From contig CAMFLN010000252.1 in NCBI GenBank assembly GCA_945957305.1, positions 1-5,789 on the forward strand: a DNA stretch of 5,789 bases. Reading direction: 5' to 3'. The position numbers and the translations under genes are program-made. Positions 1 to 5,789 of the stretch are shown piece after piece. The stretch comes from an uncultured Planctomycetaceae bacterium (GTDB lineage: Bacteria; Planctomycetota; Planctomycetia; Pirellulales; JACPPG01). Position 1 is the stretch's first letter, and every line of letters starts with the position of its first letter. Below the pieces are notes generated by a model, which saw nothing but the letters and a program-made list of their open reading frames with translations, had not been told where the DNA came from and ran no database searches.

Positions 1-150
1 CTCACGCACTAGACCAAGGCGAGAAGCCGGCGCAAGATTTGAGCAGCCGGGCCAACAATGGACTAGCGACTTGCGAGAAACGCGAAATGAGCGACGATAG
101 GCTCGCCGTTGCTGTTGGCTTGCCGATCCTGCTAGCCCGAGCCTGTTCTC

Positions 151-1503
151 ATGCCCAAGTCCACTGACATCCGCCTGGTTGAACTGACCAGCCGTACCGA
201 GCGATTTGCCTATCGCACGCCGATCAAATTCGGCGGACGTGTCGTCACCGATGCGGTCGTTCTCGACGTCCAGGCGACCGTCGAAACGCGCGACGGCCGA
301 CAAGCCGTGGGCACGGGCTCGATGCCGCTGGGCAACGCCTGGGCCTGGCCCAGTCAAACGGTCAGCGGCGAAGAGACTCTGCGTGCCATGAACCGGCTCG
401 CCGAGTTGACCTTGCAACAAGCGCGCGTCTATCGGGGCAGCGGGCATCCGCTGGAAATCACGCACGACCTGGCGGCGGACATTCACGCGGCTGCCGAACA
501 GGTACGGCGCGAGTTAAACCTGGGCGAGCCGATTCCCCGGCTGGCTCAGCTCGTCGCCACAAGCCCCTTGGAAGCGGCCATCCATGACGCTTACGGCAAA
601 GCACTGGGGGCGAACAGCTATGACCTGCTGGGCCGTGAGTTTGTGAATCAAGACCTGAGCGCCTATCTCACGCCGGACTTTCGCGGCGAGTACCTGGATC
701 AGTACACGCTGCGCGCGCCGAAGCCCCGGATGCCGTTGTACCACCTGGTTGGCGCGCTCGACCCATTGACCGAGGCGGATATTGCGCAGCGCATCAATGA
801 CGGCTTGCCTGAGACATTGCCCGAGTGGATCCGCGCCGACGGGCTGACGCATTTGAAGCTCAAACTCAATGGCGACGATCTGGCCTGGGACGTGAACCGC
901 GTGGCAGCGATCGAGCGAGTCGCGGCCGAGACGCAAGCCGCACGCGGCTGCACGGCATGGAACTACTCGCTCGACTTCAACGAACGTTGTGCCAGCGTGC
1001 AGTACGTGCTTGATTTCCTGGCGCAATTGTCCGCCCGTGCACCGGCTGCGCTCGCGCGTGTGCAATACATCGAACAGCCGACACACCGCGATTTGCGGGC
1101 GCATCTGGAAAATCGCATGCACGCGGCCGCCAAGATCAAGCCGGTCGTGATCGACGAGTCGCTGGTCGATCTGGAAAGCTTGCTGCTGTGCCGTGAATTG
1201 GGCTACTCAGGCGTGGCGCTCAAAGCCTGCAAAGGGCATAGCGAGGCGCTTTTGATGGGAGCGGCGGCGCAGAAATTCGGCATGTTCCTCTGCGTGCAGG
1301 ATCTCACCTGCCCCGGCCGATCATTCCTGCACTCGGCCACACTGTCAGCGCGAATACCGACCATCGCGGCCATCGAGGGGAACGCACGACAATACTGCCC
1401 AGCCGGCAATCACGGCTGGGAAGAACGCTTCCCCGGCATGTTTTGCGTCACCGACGGGACGCTCGACACTTCGACTTTGACCGGACCGGGATTGGGCTAT
1501 TAG
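151..1503 (+). CDS. Enolase-superfamily enzyme (mandelate racemase/muconate lactonizing-like)
   Basis: This 450-residue protein has the capping domain plus barrel layout of the mandelate racemase/muconate lactonizing enzymes. These enzymes abstract the proton alpha to a carboxylate, using Mg2+ to stabilise the enolate, and most act in the cytoplasm on sugar acids, dipeptides or aromatic acids. The cap covers about residues 1-160 and ends in the typical AIHDAYGKALG stretch (142-152). In the barrel I see KLK (K236, K238), metal ligands D275 (with N277), E308 in YIEQP and D335 in VIDES, and a lysine facing the KxK pair, K358 or K361 in ALKACK. Two opposed lysines fit the muconate lactonizing/dipeptide epimerase subgroup. 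Around 28 extra residues lie between cap and barrel (about 165-193). The start is fixed by an in-frame TAG at 133-135, so ATG 151 is the first possible start; no clear ribosome-binding site precedes it. Fold and chemistry are well supported, but the substrate is unknown: epimerase, dehydratase or cycloisomerase all remain possible. Confidence 0.9.
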   Translation: MPKSTDIRLVELTSRTERFAYRTPIKFGGRVVTDAVVLDVQATVETRDGRQAVGTGSMPLGNAWAWPSQTVSGEETLRAMNRLAELTLQQARVYRGSGHPLEITHDLAADIHAAAEQVRRELNLGEPIPRLAQLVATSPLEAAIHDAYGKALGANSYDLLGREFVNQDLSAYLTPDFRGEYLDQYTLRAPKPRMPLYHLVGALDPLTEADIAQRINDGLPETLPEWIRADGLTHLKLKLNGDDLAWDVNRVAAIERVAAETQAARGCTAWNYSLDFNERCASVQYVLDFLAQLSARAPAALARVQYIEQPTHRDLRAHLENRMHAAAKIKPVVIDESLVDLESLLLCRELGYSGVALKACKGHSEALLMGAAAQKFGMFLCVQDLTCPGRSFLHSATLSARIPTIAAIEGNARQYCPAGNHGWEERFPGMFCVTDGTLDTSTLTGPGLGY

Positions 1504-1550
1504 ACCTCGGGTGCACTTCGTCCCGCCCGCTCGTCCCCTGCAACAGAGTT

Positions 1551-1559
1551 TGCTAAAAC
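1551..1559 (+). promoter_or_regulatory. Candidate -10 element upstream of the aminotransferase gene
   Basis: TGCTAAAAC matches an extended -10 (TGn followed by TAAAAC, four of six consensus positions). It stands 93 bases before ATG 1653 in the gap after the enolase-family gene. No convincing -35 hexamer is found 16-18 bases upstream. If real, the aminotransferase has its own promoter rather than depending on read-through. Confidence 0.22.
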
Positions 1560-1578
1560 GGTGACCTGCCTGCCGTAA

Positions 1579-1595
1579 TCGCGAGTTCGTCGCGG
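1579..1595 (+). other. Small hairpin in the gap before the aminotransferase gene
   Basis: CGCGA (1580-1584) and TCGCG (1590-1594) form a perfect five-pair stem around a GTTCG loop, extendable by a T-G wobble. No T-run follows, so it is not an intrinsic terminator. It may be a leader structure or chance in GC-rich DNA. Confidence 0.25.
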
Positions 1596-1652
1596 CGCAA
1601 GCAGCGTCCACAATTAAGCAATTCCCCCTGGCACTAGGCAGCTGATAATTAC

Positions 1653-2873
1653 ATGGCCCAACTGGCAATCAACGGCGGCGCTGCGACCAAGACCAAGCCA
1701 TTCCCGGAATGGCCGATGTACGATGCTCGCGAGCGCGAGGCGCTCTTGGGCGTGCTCGATAGCCGCGTCTGGTGGAGAACGCCCGGCACGCGCACGCTGC
1801 AGTTCGAGCGCGACTTCGCCGCCTACCATCAGGCCAAACACGGCATCGCGGTCACCAACGGCACCCATGCTCTCGAGGTAGCGCTACTGGCCCTGGGAAT
1901 TGGCCCCGGCGATGAAGTCATTGTGCCGGATTACACGTTCGTCGCCACGGCCAGTTCGGTCTTGATGACCGGCGCGATTCCGGTGCTGGTCGACGTGCGG
2001 GCTGACAACTATTGCATCGATTGTGACCTGGTCGAGGCCGCCATCAGCCCGCGGACCAAGGCGATCTTGCCGGTACACATGGGAGGACACGCCGCTGACC
2101 TGGACCGGCTAACCGAAATTACCTCTCGACATGGATTGACGCTGATCGAAGATTGCGCGCATGCCCATGGCAGCCAATGGCGCGGACGACCGGTCGGCAC
2201 CTTCGGGCGGGCGGGCACGTTCAGTTTTCAACAGAGCAAGCTGATGACCGCCGGCGAAGGGGGCATGATCATCACCAACGATGATGAGGCGGAGCGGCTA
2301 TTGCGCTCGGTGCATGATTGCGGGCGGCTGCCCGGCAAATGGTTTTACAGCCACTTCATCTATGGCTCGAACTACCGGTTGAGCGAGTGGCAAGGCGCCG
2401 TGCTGGGCGTACAACTAACACGCTTGGACGAGCAGACGCGCCGTCGCCATGAAAACGGCCGGCTGCTGGATCGGCTGCTCGGCGAGATCCCCGGGATTAC
2501 TCCGCAGTTGTTCGACACCCGCATGACGCGCAATGGGCATTACGCGTACATATTCCATGTCGATAAGGCTGCCTTCGGCGGCATCAGCACCGAAAAGTTC
2601 ATCGCGGCGATGAACGCTGAGGGAATTCCGAACCAGGCCGCCTATCCGCCGGTCCATGACCTCGATGTGTTCACCAGCGGTGCCTTCCGCAGCCGACTGT
2701 GCCCGGGGACCGACGGGCACCCCAGCTGGCAAGGCGAGTTTCCCGTCACGGCCCGGGCCGCGTGGGAAACCTATTGGGTTCCGCAGTACGCACTGCTGGG
2801 GGACGAGCAGGACATGCACGAAATCGCCGCGGCGGTGCGGAAGATCCAGGCGAATGCGGTTGAAATGCGGTAG
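1653..2873 (+). CDS. DegT/DnrJ/EryC1/StrS family PLP-dependent aminotransferase
   Basis: This 406-residue cytoplasmic enzyme has the usual length and motif order of the DegT/DnrJ/EryC1/StrS family (fold type I). Family members transfer an amino group from glutamate or glutamine to a keto-sugar or cyclic ketone. TNGTHAL (68-74) should bind the PLP phosphate. YTFVATA (94-100) is the segment that stacks on the cofactor. D167 in IEDCAHAHG should pair with the pyridine nitrogen, and K196 in SFQQSKLMTAGEGG is the Schiff-base lysine. GSNYRLSEWQGAVL (238-251) and YPPVHD (331-336) are also family-typical. The N-terminal FPEWP and WWR (40-42), together with PVHMGG (140-145) and HDCGR (221-225), recall the 3-amino-5-hydroxybenzoate synthase (RifK) branch. 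That is recall, not an alignment. An in-frame TAG at 1635-1637 makes ATG 1653 the first possible start; there is no good Shine-Dalgarno. It follows the enolase-family gene on the same strand after 149 bases. An amino sugar or aminocyclitol product is likelier than true aminohydroxybenzoate, because none of the partner genes is visible. Confidence 0.93.
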   Translation: MAQLAINGGAATKTKPFPEWPMYDAREREALLGVLDSRVWWRTPGTRTLQFERDFAAYHQAKHGIAVTNGTHALEVALLALGIGPGDEVIVPDYTFVATASSVLMTGAIPVLVDVRADNYCIDCDLVEAAISPRTKAILPVHMGGHAADLDRLTEITSRHGLTLIEDCAHAHGSQWRGRPVGTFGRAGTFSFQQSKLMTAGEGGMIITNDDEAERLLRSVHDCGRLPGKWFYSHFIYGSNYRLSEWQGAVLGVQLTRLDEQTRRRHENGRLLDRLLGEIPGITPQLFDTRMTRNGHYAYIFHVDKAAFGGISTEKFIAAMNAEGIPNQAAYPPVHDLDVFTSGAFRSRLCPGTDGHPSWQGEFPVTARAAWETYWVPQYALLGDEQDMHEIAAAVRKIQANAVEMR

Positions 2874-2926
2874 CGGCCACTCGCCCGAAAGTGCGCATTT
2901 TCCTGTTCGTGGTCGAAAGCGATCTC

Positions 2927-2932
2927 TAAAAT
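2927..2932 (+). promoter_or_regulatory. Candidate -10 element upstream of the DUF1559 gene
   Basis: TAAAAT matches the -10 consensus at five of six positions and lies 82 bases before ATG 3015. I see no good -35 at the expected spacing. It shares CTAAAA with the candidate before the aminotransferase gene. Confidence 0.25.
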
Positions 2933-3003
2933 CGTCGGAAATGTGCCGATCGTCGGCCATCGAGGCACCGTTTACGAGACGGCCTTTGGGGTTCATCGCG
3001 AGC

Positions 3004-3007
3004 GAGG
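3004..3007 (+). promoter_or_regulatory. Possible ribosome-binding site for the DUF1559 gene
   Basis: GAGG lies seven bases before ATG 3015, inside GCGAGGCGCGATT. It is short, but it is the only Shine-Dalgarno-like sequence seen before any of the four genes. It supports the ATG start over the upstream in-frame GTG at 2943. Confidence 0.4.
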
Positions 3008-3014
3008 CGCGATT

Positions 3015-3926
3015 ATGGCCCGGTCTATCACGCGCGTGCGGGCGTTCACGTTGGTTGAGCTGTTGGTCGTGATCGCGATCATCGGACTGCTCGTGGCGCT
3101 GTTGCTGCCAGCGGTGCAAATGGTACGCGAAGCGTCGCGCCGCAGTGCGTGCAGCAACAATCTCAAGCAAATCGGCCTGGCCCTGACCAGTTACGCCGAC
3201 GCCCACGCGGGCTTGCCGCCGAGCAGCACCAGCCAGATCGATTTCGGCGTCTGGAGCCCCAAGCCCACGAACTATCACCTGCACAGTTGGGCCAGCCTGT
3301 TGCTACCGTTTCTGGAACAAGGGACGTTGCAGTCCCAGGTGAATTACAGCGTGTCGGCCGTGGCGCCGGAAAACCTGGCCGTGGCTGCGCAGCAAATTGC
3401 CATCTATCGCTGCGCGTCGTTCGACGGGCATGACTTCAGCCAGGCGCCGGTCTACACCAAGATTTCCGAGCAATTCGCGCTGCGCAACTACGCGGCGCTT
3501 TCGGCCACCACGATCGGCAACCTCTGGCAGCAACCCGATGGAGTGATCTATCCGCGCGCGAGCACGCGTCTGGCCGAGATCACCGACGGGCTATCGAACA
3601 CCGTGCTGATCGTCGAAACGTGCGAGCCTGAGGTCGCCGTGTGGATCGATGGTGGCACGGCGGCTGTCGCGGCACATCCTTACGACGAGTCGACCACGCC
3701 CAGCTACGCCCTGCCCCAGGTGGCGTTGAACTTTCATCCGTACTTTGTCGGCAATGGCCAAGGGATCGACGCCGAGTATGGTCCGGCGAGCCGTCATCCT
3801 GGCGGCGCCATGCACCTGTTGGGGGATGGCGCAGTGCGCTTCATTGCTGATTCGGTCGTGGTCGCTGCCTACGATGCCCTGGTCACGCGCGCCGGCGGAG
3901 AAGTGACGTCGGGCGCTGCCTATTAA
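3015..3926 (+). CDS. DUF1559 protein with prepilin-type N-terminal cleavage/methylation domain
   Basis: This 303-residue protein belongs to the planctomycete DUF1559 family, which has many paralogues per genome and no firmly assigned function. It should be processed by a prepilin peptidase and displayed or secreted through a type II secretion or pilus-like machine. The short basic leader (residues 1-10) is followed by FTLVELLVVIAIIGLL. Cleavage is expected between A10 and F11, with the conserved Glu at +5 (E15), and the hydrophobic helix runs to about residue 34. Next comes the family signature REASRRSACSNNLKQIGLAL (38-57), then DGLSNTVLIVE (191-201). The C-terminal hallmark HPGGAMHLLGDGAVRFI is at 261-277. 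ATG 3015 is chosen over the upstream in-frame GTG 2943 because it gives a ten-residue leader and has GAGG seven bases upstream; the GTG would add 24 residues without leader character. The residue before the cleavage site is Ala rather than the usual Gly. It is separated by 141 bases from the aminotransferase gene and is probably transcribed on its own. Confidence 0.93.
   Translation: MARSITRVRAFTLVELLVVIAIIGLLVALLLPAVQMVREASRRSACSNNLKQIGLALTSYADAHAGLPPSSTSQIDFGVWSPKPTNYHLHSWASLLLPFLEQGTLQSQVNYSVSAVAPENLAVAAQQIAIYRCASFDGHDFSQAPVYTKISEQFALRNYAALSATTIGNLWQQPDGVIYPRASTRLAEITDGLSNTVLIVETCEPEVAVWIDGGTAAVAAHPYDESTTPSYALPQVALNFHPYFVGNGQGIDAEYGPASRHPGGAMHLLGDGAVRFIADSVVVAAYDALVTRAGGEVTSGAAY
3036..3119 (+). 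other. Prepilin-type leader and hydrophobic helix of the DUF1559 protein
   Basis: This segment encodes residues 8-35: the end of the basic leader, the predicted cleavage point between Ala10 (codon 3042-3044) and Phe11, Glu15 at +5, and an uninterrupted hydrophobic helix ending in LLPAV. In type IV pilins and pseudopilins this region is cleaved and N-methylated by the prepilin peptidase and anchors the subunit in the membrane. Ala at -1 is a tolerated but less common variant of the usual Gly. Confidence 0.85.
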
Positions 3927-3930
3927 ACCG

Positions 3931-3982
3931 CCCGTGGCTGACGAGTCACTTCGCTGCACGACGGGAGGACATCTTATTTTTT
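3931..3982. terminator. Weak candidate terminator between convergent genes
   Basis: The 47-base gap between the two convergent stop codons contains CCCGT (3931-3935) pairing with ACGGG (3961-3965). An alternative hairpin, GTGGCT (3934-3939) with AGTCAC (3944-3949), uses one wobble pair and a four-base loop. On the plus strand a T-rich stretch with six consecutive T (3977-3982) follows, about eight bases past the outer stem, farther than in a classic intrinsic terminator. On the minus strand only three T follow. Position supports termination; structure supports it weakly. Confidence 0.25.
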
Positions 3983-5629
3983 AGGCGAACCCCGTTTGTC
4001 ATCCAGCGCCGGGCCGACGGCTGGCGCTGCGGGAGGTATTGGCGCTGGCGCTCCGGCGGGAACCTGTTCTGCCGGCGCCGCGGCGGCAGGTGGTGGCATC
4101 TGCCCGCCGACAAAATATCGCCACCCACCGCCGAGCGATCGGTAGACATCGATCAACCGCAATGCGATATCGCCGGTGGTTTGCGCCAGTTGGTCTTGCA
4201 GCACCACCAGCGTCGACTGGGCGTTGAACACGCGGTTGAAATCGGTGACGCCCCCTTCGTACTGCAACAGCACCAGCTCGACGGCGCGATTGGCTTCGGC
4301 CACGCTCTGTGCCAGGTTCGCGGTTTGTTGCTGGGACTGCAGAAAGCCGACCAGGGCATCCTCGACTTCTCGGCCGGCCTTGAGCACGGCTTGTTGATAT
4401 TCGAGCGCCTCGCGCTCGAGACGGATGTCTTGCGTCGCGATGTTGTTCGCGATCCGTCCGTAGTTCAACACGTTCCACTGCAGGTTAGGAATAATGAAGG
4501 CGGTGAAGCTGTCGGTGCGGAACAGATCGCGAAAGTTATTCGCGGCATAACCCACGAATCCGTTGAGCGCCAAGCGTGGGTAGAGGTCTGACTCGGCAAT
4601 ACCGATCTGCGCACTTTGCGCGGCGACCTCGCGTTCGGCACGTCGCACGTCGGGGCGGCGCCGCAACAGGTCAGCGGGAATGCCCACCGCGACCTCGGAC
4701 GGCGCCACGGGAATCGGCGCCGGTTCGAGTGACGAAGCCAAGTCGACGACCGGCATGCCCATCAGAATGCACAACTGGTTGGCCGCCTGGCGGCGTCCGG
4801 CGACTAGCGGCGGAATCAGGGCTTCGGTCTGGGCCAGGTTCGAGCGTGCCTGCCGCGTATCGAGTTCCGTGGCGGCGCCGTTTTTAAAGCGTTCTTCGGC
4901 GAGCTTGGTTGAGCCTTTTTGAATCTCGACATTGCGGCGTGCATAGGCCAGCCGCTGCTCGAAGGTGCGCATCTGCACATAGTTGCTCGCCACTTCGGAC
5001 AAAAGCATGACCAGCGTTTCGCCATAGCCTTCGATCGCGGCGTCGACCTCGGCCGTGGCCCCTTCGATCGTGCGCCGATAGCGCCCCCAGAAATCGAGCT
5101 CCCAGGAAGCGTTGAAGCCGGTGGCGTATAAGCTCACCGTGCCCGGCAGTGGAATGCCCAGGTTCTTCGTAATCTGGCCATGGGCATAGGTACCCAGGGC
5201 CGTCTGTTGTTGTGGAAACAGGTTTCCCACGGCAATACCGCGTTGCGCCCGCGCTTCGAGGATGCGGGTGCCGGCCGCGCGCAGGTCCAAATTCTGCGCC
5301 CGGGCCTGGTCAATAAAGCCGTTGAGTGTGGCATCGTTGAAGACCGTCCACCAAGAGCAGTCCGCCGCACGTTCGGCGATGATGCGTGGGTCATTGCTGT
5401 CCACCCAACTCGGGGCCACCGGCGCGGGCGGGCGGGCGTAATTCGGGCCGACTTTGCAACCGTTGCGCCACCATTGACGCAAGGACGTGCAGCCGACACA
5501 CGTCGCCGTGATTCCCACCAGCAGCAGCAACAGCGCCCGCTGCCCCAAAAGTCGTCGCACGCGCGTCTGCCGGACTGTATGGCAGGCACGGCGCAGCCGC
5601 GTCGCGGGTGGCGTTGGTCGAATGACCAT
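3974..5629 (-). CDS. RND-type efflux outer-membrane factor, TolC/NodT-family lipoprotein
   Basis: This 551-residue protein is an outer-membrane factor: a trimeric barrel plus periplasmic helical tunnel that docks to a membrane-fusion protein and an RND pump to export toxic compounds or metals. After a signal segment comes KVGPNYARP (59-67), the standard start of the mature NodT family. Two outer-membrane efflux repeats follow, at about 90-295 and 315-500. The first carries WELDFWGRYRRTIEGA (176-191); the second carries RRRPDVRRAEREVAAQSAQIG (323-343), DLYPRLALNG (348-357) and NYGRIANNI (389-397). The end of the second repeat, FNAQSTLVVLQDQLA (468-482), is also typical. A tail rich in Pro and Ala (about 511-551) is beyond the family core. 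ATG 5629 follows an in-frame TGA at 5636-5638. GTG at 5558-5560 (residue 24) would give a more normal lipoprotein signal. Neither start has a clear Shine-Dalgarno. It is convergent with the DUF1559 gene. No pump or fusion-protein gene is in view; these would probably lie upstream, past base 5789. Family assignment is firm, substrate unknown. Confidence 0.95.
   Translation of the reverse strand: MVIRPTPPATRLRRACHTVRQTRVRRLLGQRALLLLLVGITATCVGCTSLRQWWRNGCKVGPNYARPPAPVAPSWVDSNDPRIIAERAADCSWWTVFNDATLNGFIDQARAQNLDLRAAGTRILEARAQRGIAVGNLFPQQQTALGTYAHGQITKNLGIPLPGTVSLYATGFNASWELDFWGRYRRTIEGATAEVDAAIEGYGETLVMLLSEVASNYVQMRTFEQRLAYARRNVEIQKGSTKLAEERFKNGAATELDTRQARSNLAQTEALIPPLVAGRRQAANQLCILMGMPVVDLASSLEPAPIPVAPSEVAVGIPADLLRRRPDVRRAEREVAAQSAQIGIAESDLYPRLALNGFVGYAANNFRDLFRTDSFTAFIIPNLQWNVLNYGRIANNIATQDIRLEREALEYQQAVLKAGREVEDALVGFLQSQQQTANLAQSVAEANRAVELVLLQYEGGVTDFNRVFNAQSTLVVLQDQLAQTTGDIALRLIDVYRSLGGGWRYFVGGQMPPPAAAAPAEQVPAGAPAPIPPAAPAVGPALDDKRGSPKK
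3977..4099 (-). other. Pro/Ala-rich C-terminal tail of the outer-membrane factor
   Basis: The last 41 residues contain 12 prolines and 12 alanines and end in the charged DDKRGSPKK. They follow the end of the second efflux repeat and are expected to be disordered. No known motif is seen. The tail faces the periplasm in the usual topology of this family. Confidence 0.8.
5489..5629 (-). other. Probable lipoprotein signal peptide of the outer-membrane factor
   Basis: Residues 1-47 hold a long basic N-region, the hydrophobic run ALLLLLVGITAT (32-43) and then CVGC, with C47 (codon 5489-5491) as the likely lipidated cysteine. The box is not canonical because position -3 is Cys44 rather than Leu. 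If translation begins at the GTG at 5558-5560, the signal is 23 residues with two arginines directly after the start, a standard size. Cys58 sits next to the VGPNY motif, where proteobacterial homologues often have the lipidated Cys, but here it is eleven residues past C47 and follows a polar stretch. Confidence 0.65.
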
Positions 5630-5789
5630 AGGCGATCATGCAATCGAGGTTTGACCAGCGAACGCAGTCACACGGCATGAGTTGCTCCGCAGGGAAGCGA
5701 TGCCGGCGATGGACGCGGGGAAGTCTTGGCGGGAACGGTCGGCGGCAGCGTCGTGCTAGCATACAACCGCTAAAGGCGCTGCTATCAGC

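Noticed and set aside
3..167. Open frame running in from the left edge to a TGA at 165-167, possibly the 3' end of an upstream gene
   Set aside because: It is only about 54 codons, shows no motif, and a frame this long is often open by chance in GC-rich DNA. A partial gene cannot be excluded without the sequence to the left.
514..1122. 202-codon open frame on the minus strand
   Set aside because: It is entirely antisense to the well-supported enolase-family gene and has no recognisable motif.
1644..1652. GATAAT just before ATG 1653 as a -10 box of a leaderless transcript
   Set aside because: It ends three bases before the ATG, too close for a start site at or before the codon, and there is no -35 at proper spacing.
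1345..1668. 107-codon minus-strand frame spanning the gap between the first two genes
   Set aside because: Half of it is antisense to the enolase-family gene and the translation has no domain-like pattern, so I do not call a gene in the gap.
2415..3284. Long 289-codon open frame on the minus strand
   Set aside because: It lies opposite the end of the aminotransferase, the gap and the start of the DUF1559 gene. Its product is Arg/Gln/His-rich without any recognisable domain, as expected for a frame opposite GC-rich coding DNA.
5391..5762. 123-codon minus-strand frame beginning in the upstream region of the efflux gene
   Set aside because: It overlaps the outer-membrane factor in another frame, is arginine-rich and has no recognisable feature.
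5758..5788. TATGCT (minus strand) as promoter for the efflux gene with CTGATA as -35
   Set aside because: Both boxes match the consensus poorly and the 19-base spacing is long, so I mention it only as context.
1..5789. Search for CRISPR repeats, tRNA or rRNA, insertion-sequence ends, transposase or phage genes, and toxin-antitoxin pairs
   Set aside because: Reading both strands showed no regularly spaced repeats, no cloverleaf-like sequence, no terminal inverted repeats around a gene and no protein motif of these classes.

Overview
The window looks like a chromosomal stretch from a planctomycete, probably of the Pirellulales type. The main evidence is a DUF1559 protein with the type IV pilin-like leader typical of that phylum's very large paralogous family. 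The DNA is GC-rich, the start codons mostly lack strong Shine-Dalgarno sequences, and the efflux outer-membrane lipoprotein has an N-terminus that resembles, from memory, planctomycete homologues. No taxonomic search was possible, so this is an inference.

Layout: 1-150 is a left flank with no gene I can support. At 151-1503 (+) is an enolase-superfamily enzyme of the mandelate racemase/muconate lactonizing type, with a complete set of metal ligands and two candidate catalytic lysines. At 1653-2873 (+) is a PLP-dependent DegT/DnrJ/EryC1/StrS aminotransferase whose motifs recall the 3-amino-5-hydroxybenzoate synthase branch of the family. At 3015-3926 (+) is the DUF1559 pseudopilin-like protein. 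At 3974-5629 (-), convergent with it, is a TolC/NodT-type outer-membrane factor of an RND efflux system. At 5630-5789 is the upstream region of that gene, and its likely pump partners would lie beyond the window edge. No gap between genes reaches 300 bases.

The first two genes could act in one small-molecule pathway (sugar acid or amino sugar/cyclitol metabolism), but a 149-base gap separates them and nothing in the window fixes the substrate. The DUF1559 gene and the efflux gene appear to be independent transcription units. I see no RNA gene, CRISPR array, insertion sequence, phage gene, toxin-antitoxin pair or defence system. All four genes appear intact. This reads as an ordinary chromosomal region with a few moderately interesting details, not as a clear new system.
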